A stretch of DNA of 35,221 nt from Verrucomicrobiota bacterium (GTDB lineage: Bacteria; Verrucomicrobiota; Verrucomicrobiia; Verrucomicrobiales; Akkermansiaceae). The translations under genes and the position numbers were made by a program. The DNA is taken from contig JAGWXY010000016.1 in assembly GCA_018969605.1 (NCBI GenBank), forward strand, positions 1-35,221, written 5' to 3'. Below the pieces are notes generated by a model, which did not search any database, had not been told where the DNA came from, and saw only the letters and a list, made by a program, of their open reading frames with translations. This document shows, piece by piece, positions 1-8,280 of this stretch; the first letter of the stretch is position 1, and each line of letters opens with the position of its first letter.

Positions 1-1002
1 CCAACCGATCGCGTTGGCGACATTGTTTTGCTCGACCACCACATAGCCGGGCCATGGGCGGTAGCCGCCGTAGTACGAGAAGTAGGGTCGGCGATGGTAA
101 TAGTTGCTGCTCCATCCGCAGTTCCATGATCCGCCGTACCACGGGCGGACGGTCGGGCGGTTCCACCATGGGTTGTAGCCCCAGTAGCGGCGGTCGGTTG
201 ACCAGTTGACGTTGTTTTGGAAGTTGTTGTTGATCTGGATTTGGTTGTTGGTCTGGTTGTAGATCGGGCGGTTGATTGATTGGTTGGAATCCCACCATGG
301 CCGGGTGGTGGGGCGCAGGTTGGTGCCGGTGTTGGTTGCGTAGTTCAGCTGTGGGCGTTGGACTGGGCGCGAGTTGATGCCGGGTCGGGTGATGGGGCGT
401 TGTGGAGCGGGTTTGGTGGCGATGCCGGGGAGCGTCTGCGGTTTTTGCGGGCGCGGGTAGGTGACTTGCCCGGGCAGGGCTTCGGGGCGGACTTGCGGGC
501 GCTGGAAATTTTCCGGACGATTCAAGGTGCCAGGTGCCGGGCGGTTGGCGATGTTGGGTCGGGTTTCAGGGCGTTGGACTGGGCGGGTTTCAGGGCGTTG
601 GAAATTTTCCGGGCCTTGCTGGATTTGAGGCGCCGGACGATTTTGCGGGCGAGTGAGTTGTGGCGGCTCGGTGGGAGCTGGCCGATTTTGCGGGCGGTTG
701 ATTTGCGGTGTTTCGATTGGTGCCGGGCGGGTGGTCGGGCGCTGGATTTGTGGGGCGGGCCTTTGGCTTGGGCGTTGGATTTGGTTCAGCTCCGGGCGGT
801 TGATCGGACGCGGTGTGGGTGTGTCGATTCTCGAATTCGTGATCGGGTTGCGATTTGAATGCTGCTGCGGGTGGATGTTTGGGCGTTGAGCGCGGTTGCT
901 GCGATCACGGAGGTCGCCGCGATCGAAATCGCGGGCCGTGGCACCCGTCATGAGCGTGAGCAAGCAGGCCGGAACAAACAGGAAACTGGTGATGGATTTC
1001 AT
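1..1002 (-). CDS. Secreted Arg/Pro/Asn-rich repeat protein, 3' end cut by window
   Basis: The reading frame stays open for 334 codons from an ATG at 1002 to the window edge, so the C-terminus is missing. It begins MKSITSFLFVPACLLTLMTG, a clear signal peptide, so the product is exported. Residues about 50-230 are low-complexity, dominated by RP-containing short repeats such as QRPETRPV and ENFQRPE, with many Gln and Asn. The part nearest the window edge changes to Tyr/Trp/Gly-rich sequence (RRYWGYNPWW, FSYYGGYRPWPG), a composition seen in envelope or matrix proteins. No enzymatic motif is visible. The start lies 19 bases after the stop of the SnoaL-like gene on the same strand, so the two are probably cotranscribed. 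Family unknown; a structural envelope role is inference. Confidence 0.75.
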   Translation of the reverse strand, partial: MKSITSFLFVPACLLTLMTGATARDFDRGDLRDRSNRAQRPNIHPQQHSNRNPITNSRIDTPTPRPINRPELNQIQRPSQRPAPQIQRPTTRPAPIETPQINRPQNRPAPTEPPQLTRPQNRPAPQIQQGPENFQRPETRPVQRPETRPNIANRPAPGTLNRPENFQRPQVRPEALPGQVTYPRPQKPQTLPGIATKPAPQRPITRPGINSRPVQRPQLNYATNTGTNLRPTTRPWWDSNQSINRPIYNQTNNQIQINNNFQNNVNWSTDRRYWGYNPWWNRPTVRPWYGGSWNCGWSSNYYHRRPYFSYYGGYRPWPGYVVVEQNNVANAIGW

Positions 1003-1021
1003 GATCGGATGGTGTGGAAAA

Positions 1022-1957
1022 TTATTGTTCGGATGGCTTGGCCTCGGTGGTCTCTTCGGCATCGGGTGGCCGTTTCACGACGCGCACCGATCCATCGGGC
1101 AACGAGTTGCCACCGATGGTTTGGTCGCGTGTGGACCAGATGTAATGTTGCAGCGAAGAATCGGGTTCGATCGTTTGGGTCGAGTGGTTTACTTCTCCAT
1201 CGGCGGTGACGCCCGAGGTGCGCAGCAGCCAGCCGCTGCTGTTTTTTGTCCACTGAGAAATCATGTGTCCGCCAAAGGTGTCGAAGGCCCATGAGATGTA
1301 GTTCTTGCGGTTGTTGTTCCAACCGATGCGGTAGGTGCTGCTGGTGTTCTCCTCGCCAGCCATTTCGGTGACCGCTTTGCCGTCGATGAAGGGTCCGTCG
1401 TCACTCCACTTGAAGGTGAGGAAAGTGCGCAGGCCGTTTTTCTCGATGATCCAATCGCCGATCATCCACTCAAGCGGCAGGAGTTTTTCGCTGGCGGGTG
1501 CGACATCCTCGATTTCGTCGCGGATGCTGGCGGTGAGCCATGATCCGTCGTCCTGTTGCATTTGGGTCGAGGTGTAGTGGTGGGAGATCACTTCGCCGGT
1601 CGGGCGGGTGACATGGAGCGTGCCGTCCTCGATGGCGAGCTTGGGGGTGACGAAGCGCACTGAGCCTGCTTCGAGGGCTGCGCGCGGGCGTTTTTCGCCG
1701 GAGAAAAGGTCGGCGTAGAATTGCTGGATTTCGGCGCGGCCGGAGACGATTTCGCCGGAGCTGAGGATGATTTCGCCCTCGGGGATGAAGAGTTTGGCGA
1801 TTGCCTCGGCGTTGCCTTCGTTGTGGGCGTTGACGTAGGCCTGCGCGTTGGCGGCGAGTGCTTCGAGAGAGGCCTTGTTGGGGTCGGTGTCCTGGCTGCG
1901 TGCGCTGGCGAGTGAGAGCAGCAGCATGGCGGATGGGAGAGCGAATGATCGGATCAT
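1022..1957 (-). CDS. Secreted SnoaL-like / nuclear transport factor 2-fold protein
   Basis: The 311-residue product starts with a signal peptide (MIRSFALPSAMLLLSLASARS). Residues about 28-150 look like a SnoaL/DUF4440-type domain (NAQAYVNAHNEGNAEAIAKLF, later SGRAEIQQFYADLF), a cone-shaped fold used by many small ligand-binding or isomerase proteins. Residues about 155-300 form a second domain beginning WMIGDWIIEKNG with a conserved-looking GWNNNRKNYISWAFDTFGGH segment, resembling DUF1579-like lipocalin-type domains. This two-domain layout is, as far as I recall, common in secreted planctomycete and verrucomicrobial proteins often labelled 'SgcJ/EcaC family'. Substrate unknown. It is followed by the RP-rich secreted protein gene after 19 bases, so a shared envelope role is possible. 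The tail is Pro/Glu-rich and probably disordered. Confidence 0.75.
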   Translation of the reverse strand: MIRSFALPSAMLLLSLASARSQDTDPNKASLEALAANAQAYVNAHNEGNAEAIAKLFIPEGEIILSSGEIVSGRAEIQQFYADLFSGEKRPRAALEAGSVRFVTPKLAIEDGTLHVTRPTGEVISHHYTSTQMQQDDGSWLTASIRDEIEDVAPASEKLLPLEWMIGDWIIEKNGLRTFLTFKWSDDGPFIDGKAVTEMAGEENTSSTYRIGWNNNRKNYISWAFDTFGGHMISQWTKNSSGWLLRTSGVTADGEVNHSTQTIEPDSSLQHYIWSTRDQTIGGNSLPDGSVRVVKRPPDAEETTEAKPSEQ

Positions 1958-2060
1958 GGAATGACTTGGGGTGAGGCTGCGGATGTACCGCGCTTGTGTT
2001 AGACTAGGAAGTTTTGCTGTCCTTAGGCAAGCCCTCTGGCAAGGTGTTTTTTGCCGGGAT

Positions 2061-2822
2061 TTACCATGCGATCAATGGCGGCAGGAGGATGCGTGGGCTT
2101 TTCTTGGAGTGGTCTTTGCTTTCCTCGATGGCGGTGGCAATTTGATTTTCGAAATCCACATTGATGCGGCTTTTTTCCTCCTGCGTGATGTGTGAGAGCT
2201 GACGATAAGGCGTGCCGGTGGTGGGGTCGACCCGTGTGATGTAGTGTTTGACCTCCTCGTAGCGGACATATTCCCAGAGCGCTGTTTCGCCGGCCTCGGT
2301 TTTGCGGCTGCTGGTTTTGGTGGGTTTGCCGAGCACGCGTGAGATTTCCTCCATCGTCATGCCGCAGGCGATTTGGTTGGCGGCGATGAGTTCCTGGACT
2401 TGGATTTGGCGATTGTAGAATTGTTTGAGTTTGGCGGCGAACTCCGGGTCGTTTGGGGAGAATGCCCATGGCGCGACCCATCCGGCGATGCCTCCGCGCG
2501 TGCCCATGCCGCGGACGCGGTAGACCTTGTCGGTGATCGCCTCGATGCGGGCGATTTGATTGGCGGCGAGGGTGCCGAGCTGGTGTTTGCCTTCCTTGTC
2601 GGAAAAAACCGGTGCTTCACGGATGACCTTGAGTTCAAGCGGTTTGACCGATGCCTGTTCGAGGTAGACCACGCCGGGTTCCGAATCGAGCAGCGACTTG
2701 CGTGGTGTGCGTTTCACCTGGGCATCGAGCGGGATCGCCAGAAGGCAGGTGAAGAGAATGGCCATTGCCGGTCTCATGGTGGGCAAGTTAACCTGAATTT
2801 TTGGAAACTGAATCTTTTTCAT
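2061..2822 (-). CDS. Secreted SH3-like domain protein
   Basis: The product has an N-terminal hydrophobic export signal (MRPAMAILFTCLLAIPLDAQ), either at the very start (ATG at 2777) or after a 15-residue basic extension (ATG at 2822, MKKIQFPKIQ). I chose 2822, but 2777 is equally plausible. Residues about 50-125 resemble a bacterial SH3-like domain (LKVIREAPVFSDKEGKHQLG, ending GWVAPWAFSP). The C-terminal half contains GMTMEEISRVLGKPTK followed by WEYVRYEE, a pattern reminiscent of SmpA/BamE-type lipoproteins, in which a short helix precedes a G-x-P turn. No catalytic motif is visible. It is transcribed divergently from hemL with about 49 bases between starts. Function unknown; an envelope-associated role is inferred from the signal and SH3 fold. 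Confidence 0.7.
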   Translation of the reverse strand: MKKIQFPKIQVNLPTMRPAMAILFTCLLAIPLDAQVKRTPRKSLLDSEPGVVYLEQASVKPLELKVIREAPVFSDKEGKHQLGTLAANQIARIEAITDKVYRVRGMGTRGGIAGWVAPWAFSPNDPEFAAKLKQFYNRQIQVQELIAANQIACGMTMEEISRVLGKPTKTSSRKTEAGETALWEYVRYEEVKHYITRVDPTTGTPYRQLSHITQEEKSRINVDFENQIATAIEESKDHSKKSPRILLPPLIAW

Positions 2823-2871
2823 CGGGTGATTCGGTGTTGGACGTGGGCTGGGTCTGTAGCAAAGTCGGCGC

Positions 2872-4161
2872 ATGCATTCTGTGGGTCCGCTTTCCGAGAA
2901 GATGTTCGAAATGGCCAAGCGTTACACGCCGGGAGGGGTGAATTCTCCGGTGAGGGCGTTCCGCAATGTTGGGGGGGAGCCGTTTTTTGTGCGTCGTGCG
3001 GCGGGCAGTCGGATTGAGGACATCGATGGCAAGAGCTACATTGACTACATCGGCTCGTGGGGGCCGAACATTTTGGGTCATGCACCGGTGGTGATCACCA
3101 ACACGATTCATGAGGTCGCCAAGAGCGGGATTTCATTTGGCATTCCGAATCCCTTCGAAGTCGAGATGGCGCGCAAGGTCTGCGAGTGGGTGCCATCGGT
3201 GGAAAAGGTGCGGATGTGCAATTCCGGCACTGAGGCGACCATGTCGGCGATCCGCTTGGCGCGTGGTTTCACCGGGCGGGATTTGATCGTGAAATTTGAC
3301 GGCTGTTATCATGGTCATAGCGACTCGTTGTTGGTGGCGGCGGGTTCGGGTGCTTTGACGCATGGCGAGCCCGACTCGGCGGGTGTGCCGCGCGCGGTGG
3401 CATCGAACACCCTGGTGCTGCCGTACAATGATCCCGAGGCGCTCGAGAAAATTTTTGCCGCATGTGGTGAGAACATCGCGGCGATCATCGTCGAGTCGTA
3501 TCCTGCGAATGCCGGATTGGTTTTGCCGCGTGCGGGGTATTTGCAGCTGCTTTCATCGATCACCAAAAAATACGGAGCGCTGCTGATTTTTGATGAGGTC
3601 ATGACCGGCTTCCGATTGGGCAAGGCGGGAGTGCAGGGGATTGAGGGCATCGTGCCGGACCTCAGTTGTTTCGGCAAAGTGATTGGTGGTGGTTTGCCGG
3701 TGGGGGCTTTTGGCGGTCGTGCCGATGTGATGGATTTTCTTGCGCCGCTCGGGCCGGTCTACCAAGCCGGCACGCTTTCCGGGAATCCGCTGGCGATGGC
3801 GGCCGGGCTTGCTCAGTTGCGCGAGTTGGAAAAGCCATCCGGCTTTGCGCGGCTTGAAGAACTTGGCGCGCATTTCGAGAATGGCCTGCGCGCTGTGATG
3901 GAGGCGAGGGGCATCGCACACCGCATTCATCGCGTGGGGTCGATGTTCTGTTTGTTCTTCACCGACCGCGAAATCGTCAATGTCTCCGATGTGATGAAGC
4001 AGGATCTCGGGCTGTTCAAAAAGTTCTTCTGGGGCTGCCTTGAAAAAGGGATCTATCTCGCGCCGAGTCCGTATGAAACCGGATTTTTGAGCCTCGCGCA
4101 TACCGAGGCGGACTTGGATGAAACGCTCGGTGTCTTCGACGAAGTGCTGGCGAAAATTTGA
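2872..4161 (+). CDS. hemL: Glutamate-1-semialdehyde 2,1-aminomutase
   Basis: This PLP enzyme converts glutamate-1-semialdehyde to 5-aminolevulinate, the last step of the C5 route to tetrapyrroles, in the cytoplasm. The 429-residue length is normal for the family. Visible hallmarks are the N-terminal YTPGGVNSPVRAF, the cofactor-phosphate segment CNSGTEATMSAIRLARGFTG (residues 116-135), YHGHSD (146-151), the Asp that contacts the pyridine ring in LLIFDEVMTGFR (D241), and the Schiff-base lysine in FGKVIGGGLPVGAFGG (K269). The segment after VE at about 208 reads SYPANAG, where the usual text is PVAGNMG, so this position is slightly atypical. No other haem genes lie beside it. It is divergent from the SH3-like gene and convergent with the endonuclease-family gene, 7 bases apart at the 3' ends. 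Confidence 0.95.
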   Translation: MHSVGPLSEKMFEMAKRYTPGGVNSPVRAFRNVGGEPFFVRRAAGSRIEDIDGKSYIDYIGSWGPNILGHAPVVITNTIHEVAKSGISFGIPNPFEVEMARKVCEWVPSVEKVRMCNSGTEATMSAIRLARGFTGRDLIVKFDGCYHGHSDSLLVAAGSGALTHGEPDSAGVPRAVASNTLVLPYNDPEALEKIFAACGENIAAIIVESYPANAGLVLPRAGYLQLLSSITKKYGALLIFDEVMTGFRLGKAGVQGIEGIVPDLSCFGKVIGGGLPVGAFGGRADVMDFLAPLGPVYQAGTLSGNPLAMAAGLAQLRELEKPSGFARLEELGAHFENGLRAVMEARGIAHRIHRVGSMFCLFFTDREIVNVSDVMKQDLGLFKKFFWGCLEKGIYLAPSPYETGFLSLAHTEADLDETLGVFDEVLAKI

Positions 4162-4168
4162 TTTTTCC

Positions 4169-5209
4169 TCAACGGAAAACCGCGAGCATCGGGCGGTGGT
4201 CGGAGGCTTTGCTCCAGAGGCGATCGTCGATGATGCGCGATTCCTTGAAGTCGACATCGCGGCGCAGGGCGGCCGAGGTCATGATGAAATCGATGCGCGA
4301 GTAGACATCCTCGCCCGACCAATGATGGGTCCATGCCTCGCCTTCTGAGTCCTTGAGATAGATTGGCGTGATGCGCAAATTTTTGGCGGCGGATCCCGTC
4401 ACGGCGCGGAGTGTGTTGCTGCGGTAGGTGTCGTTGAAATCGCCGTAAACGATGAGATTCGTATTGGGATTTTGGCCGAGGATTTTGTCGATGTGGCGGC
4501 GCAGGAGGTGGGCTTCCTGCAGGCGCATTTTTGCCTGATCCCCGCCATCGACGGAGCGTTTCGATTTCAGGTGGACGCCGACGAAGCGGTATTCTTTGCC
4601 GCGGGCCTTGATGGTCGCATCGAGGATGCCGCGGTTGATGGTGAAGCTGCGGCCTTCGAGGGTGTATTGGGTTTGCGCGGGAGAGCTGGTCGATGTGATG
4701 GGAAATCGTGAGAGCAGCCCGAGGTGGCGGACCGTGTCGGAGCCGCCGGTGTAATGCGAGTGGGGCAGATCGAGTCCGGCGGACTTGAGGGCTTGCTGGA
4801 TTTCCGCGAGGTCGGCTTTGGTGCCGATTTCGCAGAGGCCGATGACATCCGGATTGTTTTTGAGCAGGATGCGCAGGACAGCGGATTTTTCCGAATCGGG
4901 CTTTGGTTGGTTGGCGACTTCGCGGCGGTCGATGATGCGATCCATGGTCAGCCAGTTTTCCACATTGTAGGCAATGAAGCGCAGGTTGCCGGCGTTCGGG
5001 TTGCCGCTTGGCCGGGTGGTCTCGGCTGGCTCATTGGCATCGGCTTGGGTGAGCCAAGGTTTTGATGCGGCCGATTTGCGTGAGGCGTCTTGCGAATCGG
5101 CGCCCGAGCGGTCGCAGCCGGAAAGAATCAGCGCGAAAAAAATGCAGCAGAGCGCGCCGAGGGATTTCGGGGCGTGCGTTTTCCGCGCGCGGTTTCGCAG
5201 GGCGCGCAT
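4169..5209 (-). CDS. Secreted lipoprotein, endonuclease/exonuclease/phosphatase family
   Basis: The 346-residue product starts with a basic n-region and a lipobox (ALILSGC, Cys32), so it is probably anchored at the outer face of a membrane. The catalytic core covers residues about 76-346 and carries the family motifs in order: N82 in AYNVENW, E127 in GLCEIG, H213 in GVHLKSKRS, D257 and N259 in VYGDFNDTYRS, D307 in SRIDFIM, and the SDH triad at 336-338. These residues bind Mg2+ and hydrolyse phosphodiester or phosphomonoester bonds in DNase I-like enzymes. The substrate cannot be fixed; extracellular nuclease or phosphodiesterase are the main options. It starts 5 bases after the tatA stop, so both are probably one transcript, although a lipobox signal of this kind normally uses Sec. 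Confidence 0.88.
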   Translation of the reverse strand: MRALRNRARKTHAPKSLGALCCIFFALILSGCDRSGADSQDASRKSAASKPWLTQADANEPAETTRPSGNPNAGNLRFIAYNVENWLTMDRIIDRREVANQPKPDSEKSAVLRILLKNNPDVIGLCEIGTKADLAEIQQALKSAGLDLPHSHYTGGSDTVRHLGLLSRFPITSTSSPAQTQYTLEGRSFTINRGILDATIKARGKEYRFVGVHLKSKRSVDGGDQAKMRLQEAHLLRRHIDKILGQNPNTNLIVYGDFNDTYRSNTLRAVTGSAAKNLRITPIYLKDSEGEAWTHHWSGEDVYSRIDFIMTSAALRRDVDFKESRIIDDRLWSKASDHRPMLAVFR

Positions 5210-5214
5210 GGCGA

Positions 5215-5427
5215 TCAGGAGTCGCGTGGCTCCTTGCCGGGGGCGTCTTTGGTGCGGGCGTCGGTCTCGGCGTGGGTGATCTCGCGTTCGAAATCATCGC
5301 GGGCTTTTTTGAATTCGCCCATGCTCTTGCCGATGCCGCGTGCGAGCTCGGGGAGTTTTTTGGCTCCGAAGAGCAACAGGATCACGACGAAAATCATGAT
5401 CATTTCAGGCATTCCGATGGGTCCCAT
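5215..5427 (-). CDS. tatA: Twin-arginine translocase subunit TatA/TatE
   Basis: This 70-residue protein has the TatA layout: a short N-terminal transmembrane helix (MIMIFVVILLLFGAKKLPEL) with the characteristic FGAKKLPELA hinge, then an amphipathic helix (GIGKSMGEFKKARDDFEREI) and a charged tail. TatA oligomers form the passage through which TatC delivers folded, twin-arginine proteins across the cytoplasmic membrane. I chose the ATG at 5427 (MGPIGMPEM) because the upstream in-frame extension to 5478 lacks the family's short N-terminus. tatB and tatC are not nearby, which is common for TatA outside Proteobacteria. A likely Tat substrate, the M15-type peptidase, lies about 1.3 kb away at 6687-7373. 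Confidence 0.93.
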   Translation of the reverse strand: MGPIGMPEMIMIFVVILLLFGAKKLPELARGIGKSMGEFKKARDDFEREITHAETDARTKDAPGKEPRDS

Positions 5428-5506
5428 GGTGGTTGTGTTGGTTGGTGGAAGGCTAGCCACGGAGGCGGGGGCGCGCAATCGAATTACCGCGAAAGTTTCG
5501 GCGCTT

Positions 5507-6457
5507 TCATGAATGTGCAGGGGTTACATCGATTTCCGCCATGCGGGTGAGGACATCCGCTTTGGGCGGAAGCTGGCGTTCGACGCTTGCGAGCGAGCAA
5601 CGGGCAAAGGTCGTCGCGAGTTGGGCGCGTGCGGTGGCATCGAGACCAGTGCTGAGGCCTGCGAGGTAGCCTGCGAGCAGGGCATCGCCGGCGCCGACCG
5701 TGCTGGCGACGGAAATGGGCGGAGCTTTGGCCATGAGGGTGGCGCAGGGGTCGAGGAACAAGGCGCCCGCTTCGCCGAGCGATAGAATGACGCGCGGGAT
5801 GCCCTTCGACCGGACTTCGAGGGCGGCCGATTGCGCGGCGGCGAGATCGGGGATGTCGCGGCCGAGGAGCTCGGCGATTTCGTGTTGGTTGGGCTTGATG
5901 AGGTCGGCCTTGCGATCGATCGCAATGCGCAGGGCGTCGCCACTGGCATCGACCGCGACAAGCGCGCCTGCGGATTTGAGCAGTTCAATCAGCGCTGCGA
6001 AATCATCGAGCCCGAAGCCTGGCGGCAAACTGCCACCGATCAGGCACCATGATCCGTGCAGGTCGAGTCCGCGCAGATTGCTGTGGAGTGCCTCGATGTC
6101 TTGCGGGCTGACTTGAGCGCCGGGGAGGTTGATGTCGGTGGTGACTTCGCCGTTGCGCTCGACAAGTTTGATGCCGGTGCGGGTGCGACCAGGGATGCGC
6201 ACGAAGGCGTCGCGGATCGGGATTTTGGAAAACAGCGTGGTGAAGTGCGTTTGATTTTCCGCGCCCAGAAATCCGGTGGCGGTGCTGCCGATGCCGAATT
6301 CGCCCAAACGCGCCGAGACATTCACGCCCTTGCCGCCGGCTTGGTGGTGGCTTTGTTCGGCGCGGTTGACCGAGCCGGTTTGCAGTGATGACAAAATAAT
6401 CGTCTGATCGATCGCTGGATTGAGCGTGATCGTGATGATCTGGTTTGAGTTGTTCAT
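5507..6457 (-). CDS. fruK: 1-phosphofructokinase-type PfkB sugar kinase
   Basis: This 316-residue kinase belongs to the PfkB/ribokinase superfamily. It shows the hexose-phosphate kinase opening TLNPAIDQTI (11-20), the substrate loop GGKGVNVSARLGEFG (41-55), KPNQHE in the middle, and the anion-hole and catalytic-base motif STVGAGDALLAGY, with D258 as the base. TLNPAID plus GGKGVN is typical of 1-phosphofructokinase and tagatose-6-phosphate kinase (FruK/LacC), which make fructose 1,6-bisphosphate or tagatose 1,6-bisphosphate. No PTS fructose gene lies next to it, so the true substrate is uncertain. The start is set at ATG 6457, since upstream residues do not resemble the family. A strong 25-base dyad lies about 54 bases upstream (6511-6535) and may be its operator. 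Confidence 0.85.
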   Translation of the reverse strand: MNNSNQIITITLNPAIDQTIILSSLQTGSVNRAEQSHHQAGGKGVNVSARLGEFGIGSTATGFLGAENQTHFTTLFSKIPIRDAFVRIPGRTRTGIKLVERNGEVTTDINLPGAQVSPQDIEALHSNLRGLDLHGSWCLIGGSLPPGFGLDDFAALIELLKSAGALVAVDASGDALRIAIDRKADLIKPNQHEIAELLGRDIPDLAAAQSAALEVRSKGIPRVILSLGEAGALFLDPCATLMAKAPPISVASTVGAGDALLAGYLAGLSTGLDATARAQLATTFARCSLASVERQLPPKADVLTRMAEIDVTPAHS

Positions 6458-6510
6458 ATGCACTGCTTCGCGATGTGAATAAGTCGTGAATAAATGGTGA
6501 ATCAATGCGG

Positions 6511-6535
6511 AATCGCGACAAAATGTCCCGATTCA
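6511..6535. promoter_or_regulatory. 25-base near-perfect dyad upstream of fruK (candidate operator)
   Basis: The sequence is GAATCGcGACA, a 3-base centre AAA, then TGTCcCGATTC: 11-base arms with one C/C mismatch. It lies 54 bases upstream of the fruK start and about 150 bases upstream of the M15 peptidase start, in the shared divergent region. No T-tract follows on either strand, so an operator fits better than a terminator. The binding protein is unknown. Confidence 0.5.
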
Positions 6536-6686
6536 GGTGGGTGAGGAAATTTTTGGGTCTTTTTTCCTTGTGCCAGATCCGTCGTCTGGTTCCCTCGCGG
6601 CGAAATTTGCCGGTGGTGATGATTTCCGGCAAATTTCGGCACACAAAACGCTAACCTGCGGCCGACTGGCTGCACCGACCAAGACG

Positions 6687-7373
6687 ATGATCCCAACAAA
6701 CGACAAAACGCATAGGACCGAGGAAATTGAATCCACCATCATGAGCCGCAGGAGCTTGTTGAGTGGTGTAGGCATGGCAGGCTTGGGATGGTTAGGTTCT
6801 TCGGTATTGGGTTCGGCGTTTTCATCGCCCCCGAGAGTTTCCGTCGTTACCAGTCGCGGCAATGCCGCCCCTGCAGCACAGAGCCAAACGGCCACTAGCC
6901 TTACGATGCCGGATCTGCCGGAAGAATGGCTTGCGATGCATGGCAGACAAGCCAGCGAATATTTCCGTTATCTGAGTGCGCTCAAGCTCAAGCGCGTCGA
7001 TGCCGCCCAGGTGCTGGAGTCGCATGCCAAGGAAAAGGGCGGCGTGTGGAATAGCATTCCGCCGAGGGCATCATGGCGCCGCATGGGTTACACCTTGCGG
7101 GTTGCCGAGCGCATCGCGCAGGAAATGAATGTTTCCGAAGTGGAGATCATTTCCGCTTATCGTTCGCCCGAATACAACGCCCGCTGCCGTGGTGCGAGAA
7201 CTCATTCGTGGCATCAGCAAAACATTGCGGTCGATGTGAAGTTCCCGATGCGTGCCTCGAAGGTCACCGCCATGGCGCGCCAGCTCCGCGATGAGGGTCT
7301 CTTCCGCGGTGGTGTGGGTGGTTATTGGAACTTCACGCACATCGACGCACGCGGCCAGAACATCAACTGGTGA
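6687..7373 (+). CDS. Tat-exported M15-type (YcbK/DUF882-like) peptidase
   Basis: The product carries a twin-arginine signal: SRRSLLSG (residues 20-27) followed by a Gly/Leu-rich hydrophobic stretch (VGMAGLGWLGSSVLGSAF). The C-terminal half is an M15A/DUF882-type domain, whose relatives cut D-Ala-containing peptidoglycan peptides in a Zn-dependent manner. Visible landmarks are SAYRSPEYN (156-164), the pair H176 and D183 seven residues apart in SWHQQNIAVDVKF, and H218 in WNFTHID, matching the HxxxxxxD...H zinc ligands. I start it at ATG 6687, giving a 19-residue n-region; ATG 6741 (MSRRSLL) would also keep the Tat motif. It acts outside the cytoplasmic membrane on the cell wall (inferred). tatA is encoded nearby. 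Confidence 0.85.
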   Translation: MIPTNDKTHRTEEIESTIMSRRSLLSGVGMAGLGWLGSSVLGSAFSSPPRVSVVTSRGNAAPAAQSQTATSLTMPDLPEEWLAMHGRQASEYFRYLSALKLKRVDAAQVLESHAKEKGGVWNSIPPRASWRRMGYTLRVAERIAQEMNVSEVEIISAYRSPEYNARCRGARTHSWHQQNIAVDVKFPMRASKVTAMARQLRDEGLFRGGVGGYWNFTHIDARGQNINW

Positions 7374-7417
7374 TCGGGTCTGCGGTTATGGTCGTTGGCG
7401 TGATGCCGATGGCCAAA

Positions 7418-8266
7418 TCAAGTTTTGAAGTCGCGTAACTGGAAGGATGTCCAGCCGATGACGAAAAGTGTGATGTTGAGCCCGCCTAGCAATGCGTAGG
7501 ACTCGATGAGTTTCGGCCAAGGGATATTTTGCTCCATGAGGAAGATCCAGTTGCCCATGCGCCAGGTGATGAAGAAGCTTTCGTAGGGTTTGAAGAAGGG
7601 GAAGTTTTGCAGGATCATATCGACGAATAGGATCGTGAGCGTGATGATGGTCGCTGCGGCGGGCTTGATTTTTAAGCATGAAAACATGAATGCGATGGAT
7701 GAGAGCGTGATCATGCTCAGGCCGATGCCGGCTGCGGAAAGGGCGAGCCGCCAGGCGCCTTCCCACCATTCGGGGTAGGCGGCAAAGACCTTCATTTTTG
7801 GCTCCATCACGAATAGCCCGCCCTGCCAGCCGACAGCGGCTATCGCCATCAGGTAGCCAGTGATTCCGACGAAAAAAACAAAACTGAAGGTATAGAGTGA
7901 GACCGCCGTGTATTTTACCAGAAGCAGGCGCAAGCGGCTAATGGGGCGTGAGAAAACCATGCGCAGGTTACCGTCCTCGTTTTCCTTGGCGACGATGTCG
8001 CCGGCGACCAGGGCGAAGTAAATCGAGCCGAGCAGAAACATGCTCAGCAGCATGATGGTGAAGGTGATGGTGAGCGAGCTGTAGTAACTGCCGAACTCGA
8101 GGCCGTTTCGCTCGATGATTCCGCGCATGTGTTGTTGGCTGCGCTCGAGTTTGTAAACGAAGAGGATGAGCGCCTCCATGATCAGAAAGGCGCCGTAGCC
8201 GATCCAGGTGCGCGGGCGGGCAAAAAGTTTCTGCAGCTCGCCGCGAAGTTGTTGGAGGAATAGCAT
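7418..8266 (-). CDS. ABC-2 type transporter permease
   Basis: This integral membrane protein of about 282 residues has hydrophobic segments near WIGYGAFLIMEALILFVY, LTITFTIMLLSMFLLGSIYFALVAGDI, FSFVFFVGITGYLMAIAAV, LSAAGIGLSMITLSSIAFMF, TIITLTILFVDMIL and LLGGLNITLFVIGWTSF, giving six helices as in ABC-2 exporters. The motif DIVAKENEDGNLRMVFSRPISRLRLLLVKY is typical of the NatB/ABC-2 coupling region. It follows the ATPase gene, and the pair forms an exporter of unknown cargo. Two starts are possible: GTG 8284, overlapping the ATPase stop by four bases, and ATG 8266, which has the same CAAACGCC context as the ATPase start. I prefer 8266. Confidence 0.85.
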   Translation of the reverse strand: MLFLQQLRGELQKLFARPRTWIGYGAFLIMEALILFVYKLERSQQHMRGIIERNGLEFGSYYSSLTITFTIMLLSMFLLGSIYFALVAGDIVAKENEDGNLRMVFSRPISRLRLLLVKYTAVSLYTFSFVFFVGITGYLMAIAAVGWQGGLFVMEPKMKVFAAYPEWWEGAWRLALSAAGIGLSMITLSSIAFMFSCLKIKPAAATIITLTILFVDMILQNFPFFKPYESFFITWRMGNWIFLMEQNIPWPKLIESYALLGGLNITLFVIGWTSFQLRDFKT

Positions 8267-8280
8267 GGCGTTTGTAGAGA

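Noticed and set aside
280-858. Plus-strand open frame of 192 codons
   Set aside because: It is the antisense shadow of the RP-rich gene on the minus strand, which has a signal peptide and coherent repeats; the plus-strand product is low-complexity Gly/Arg/Leu without a family.
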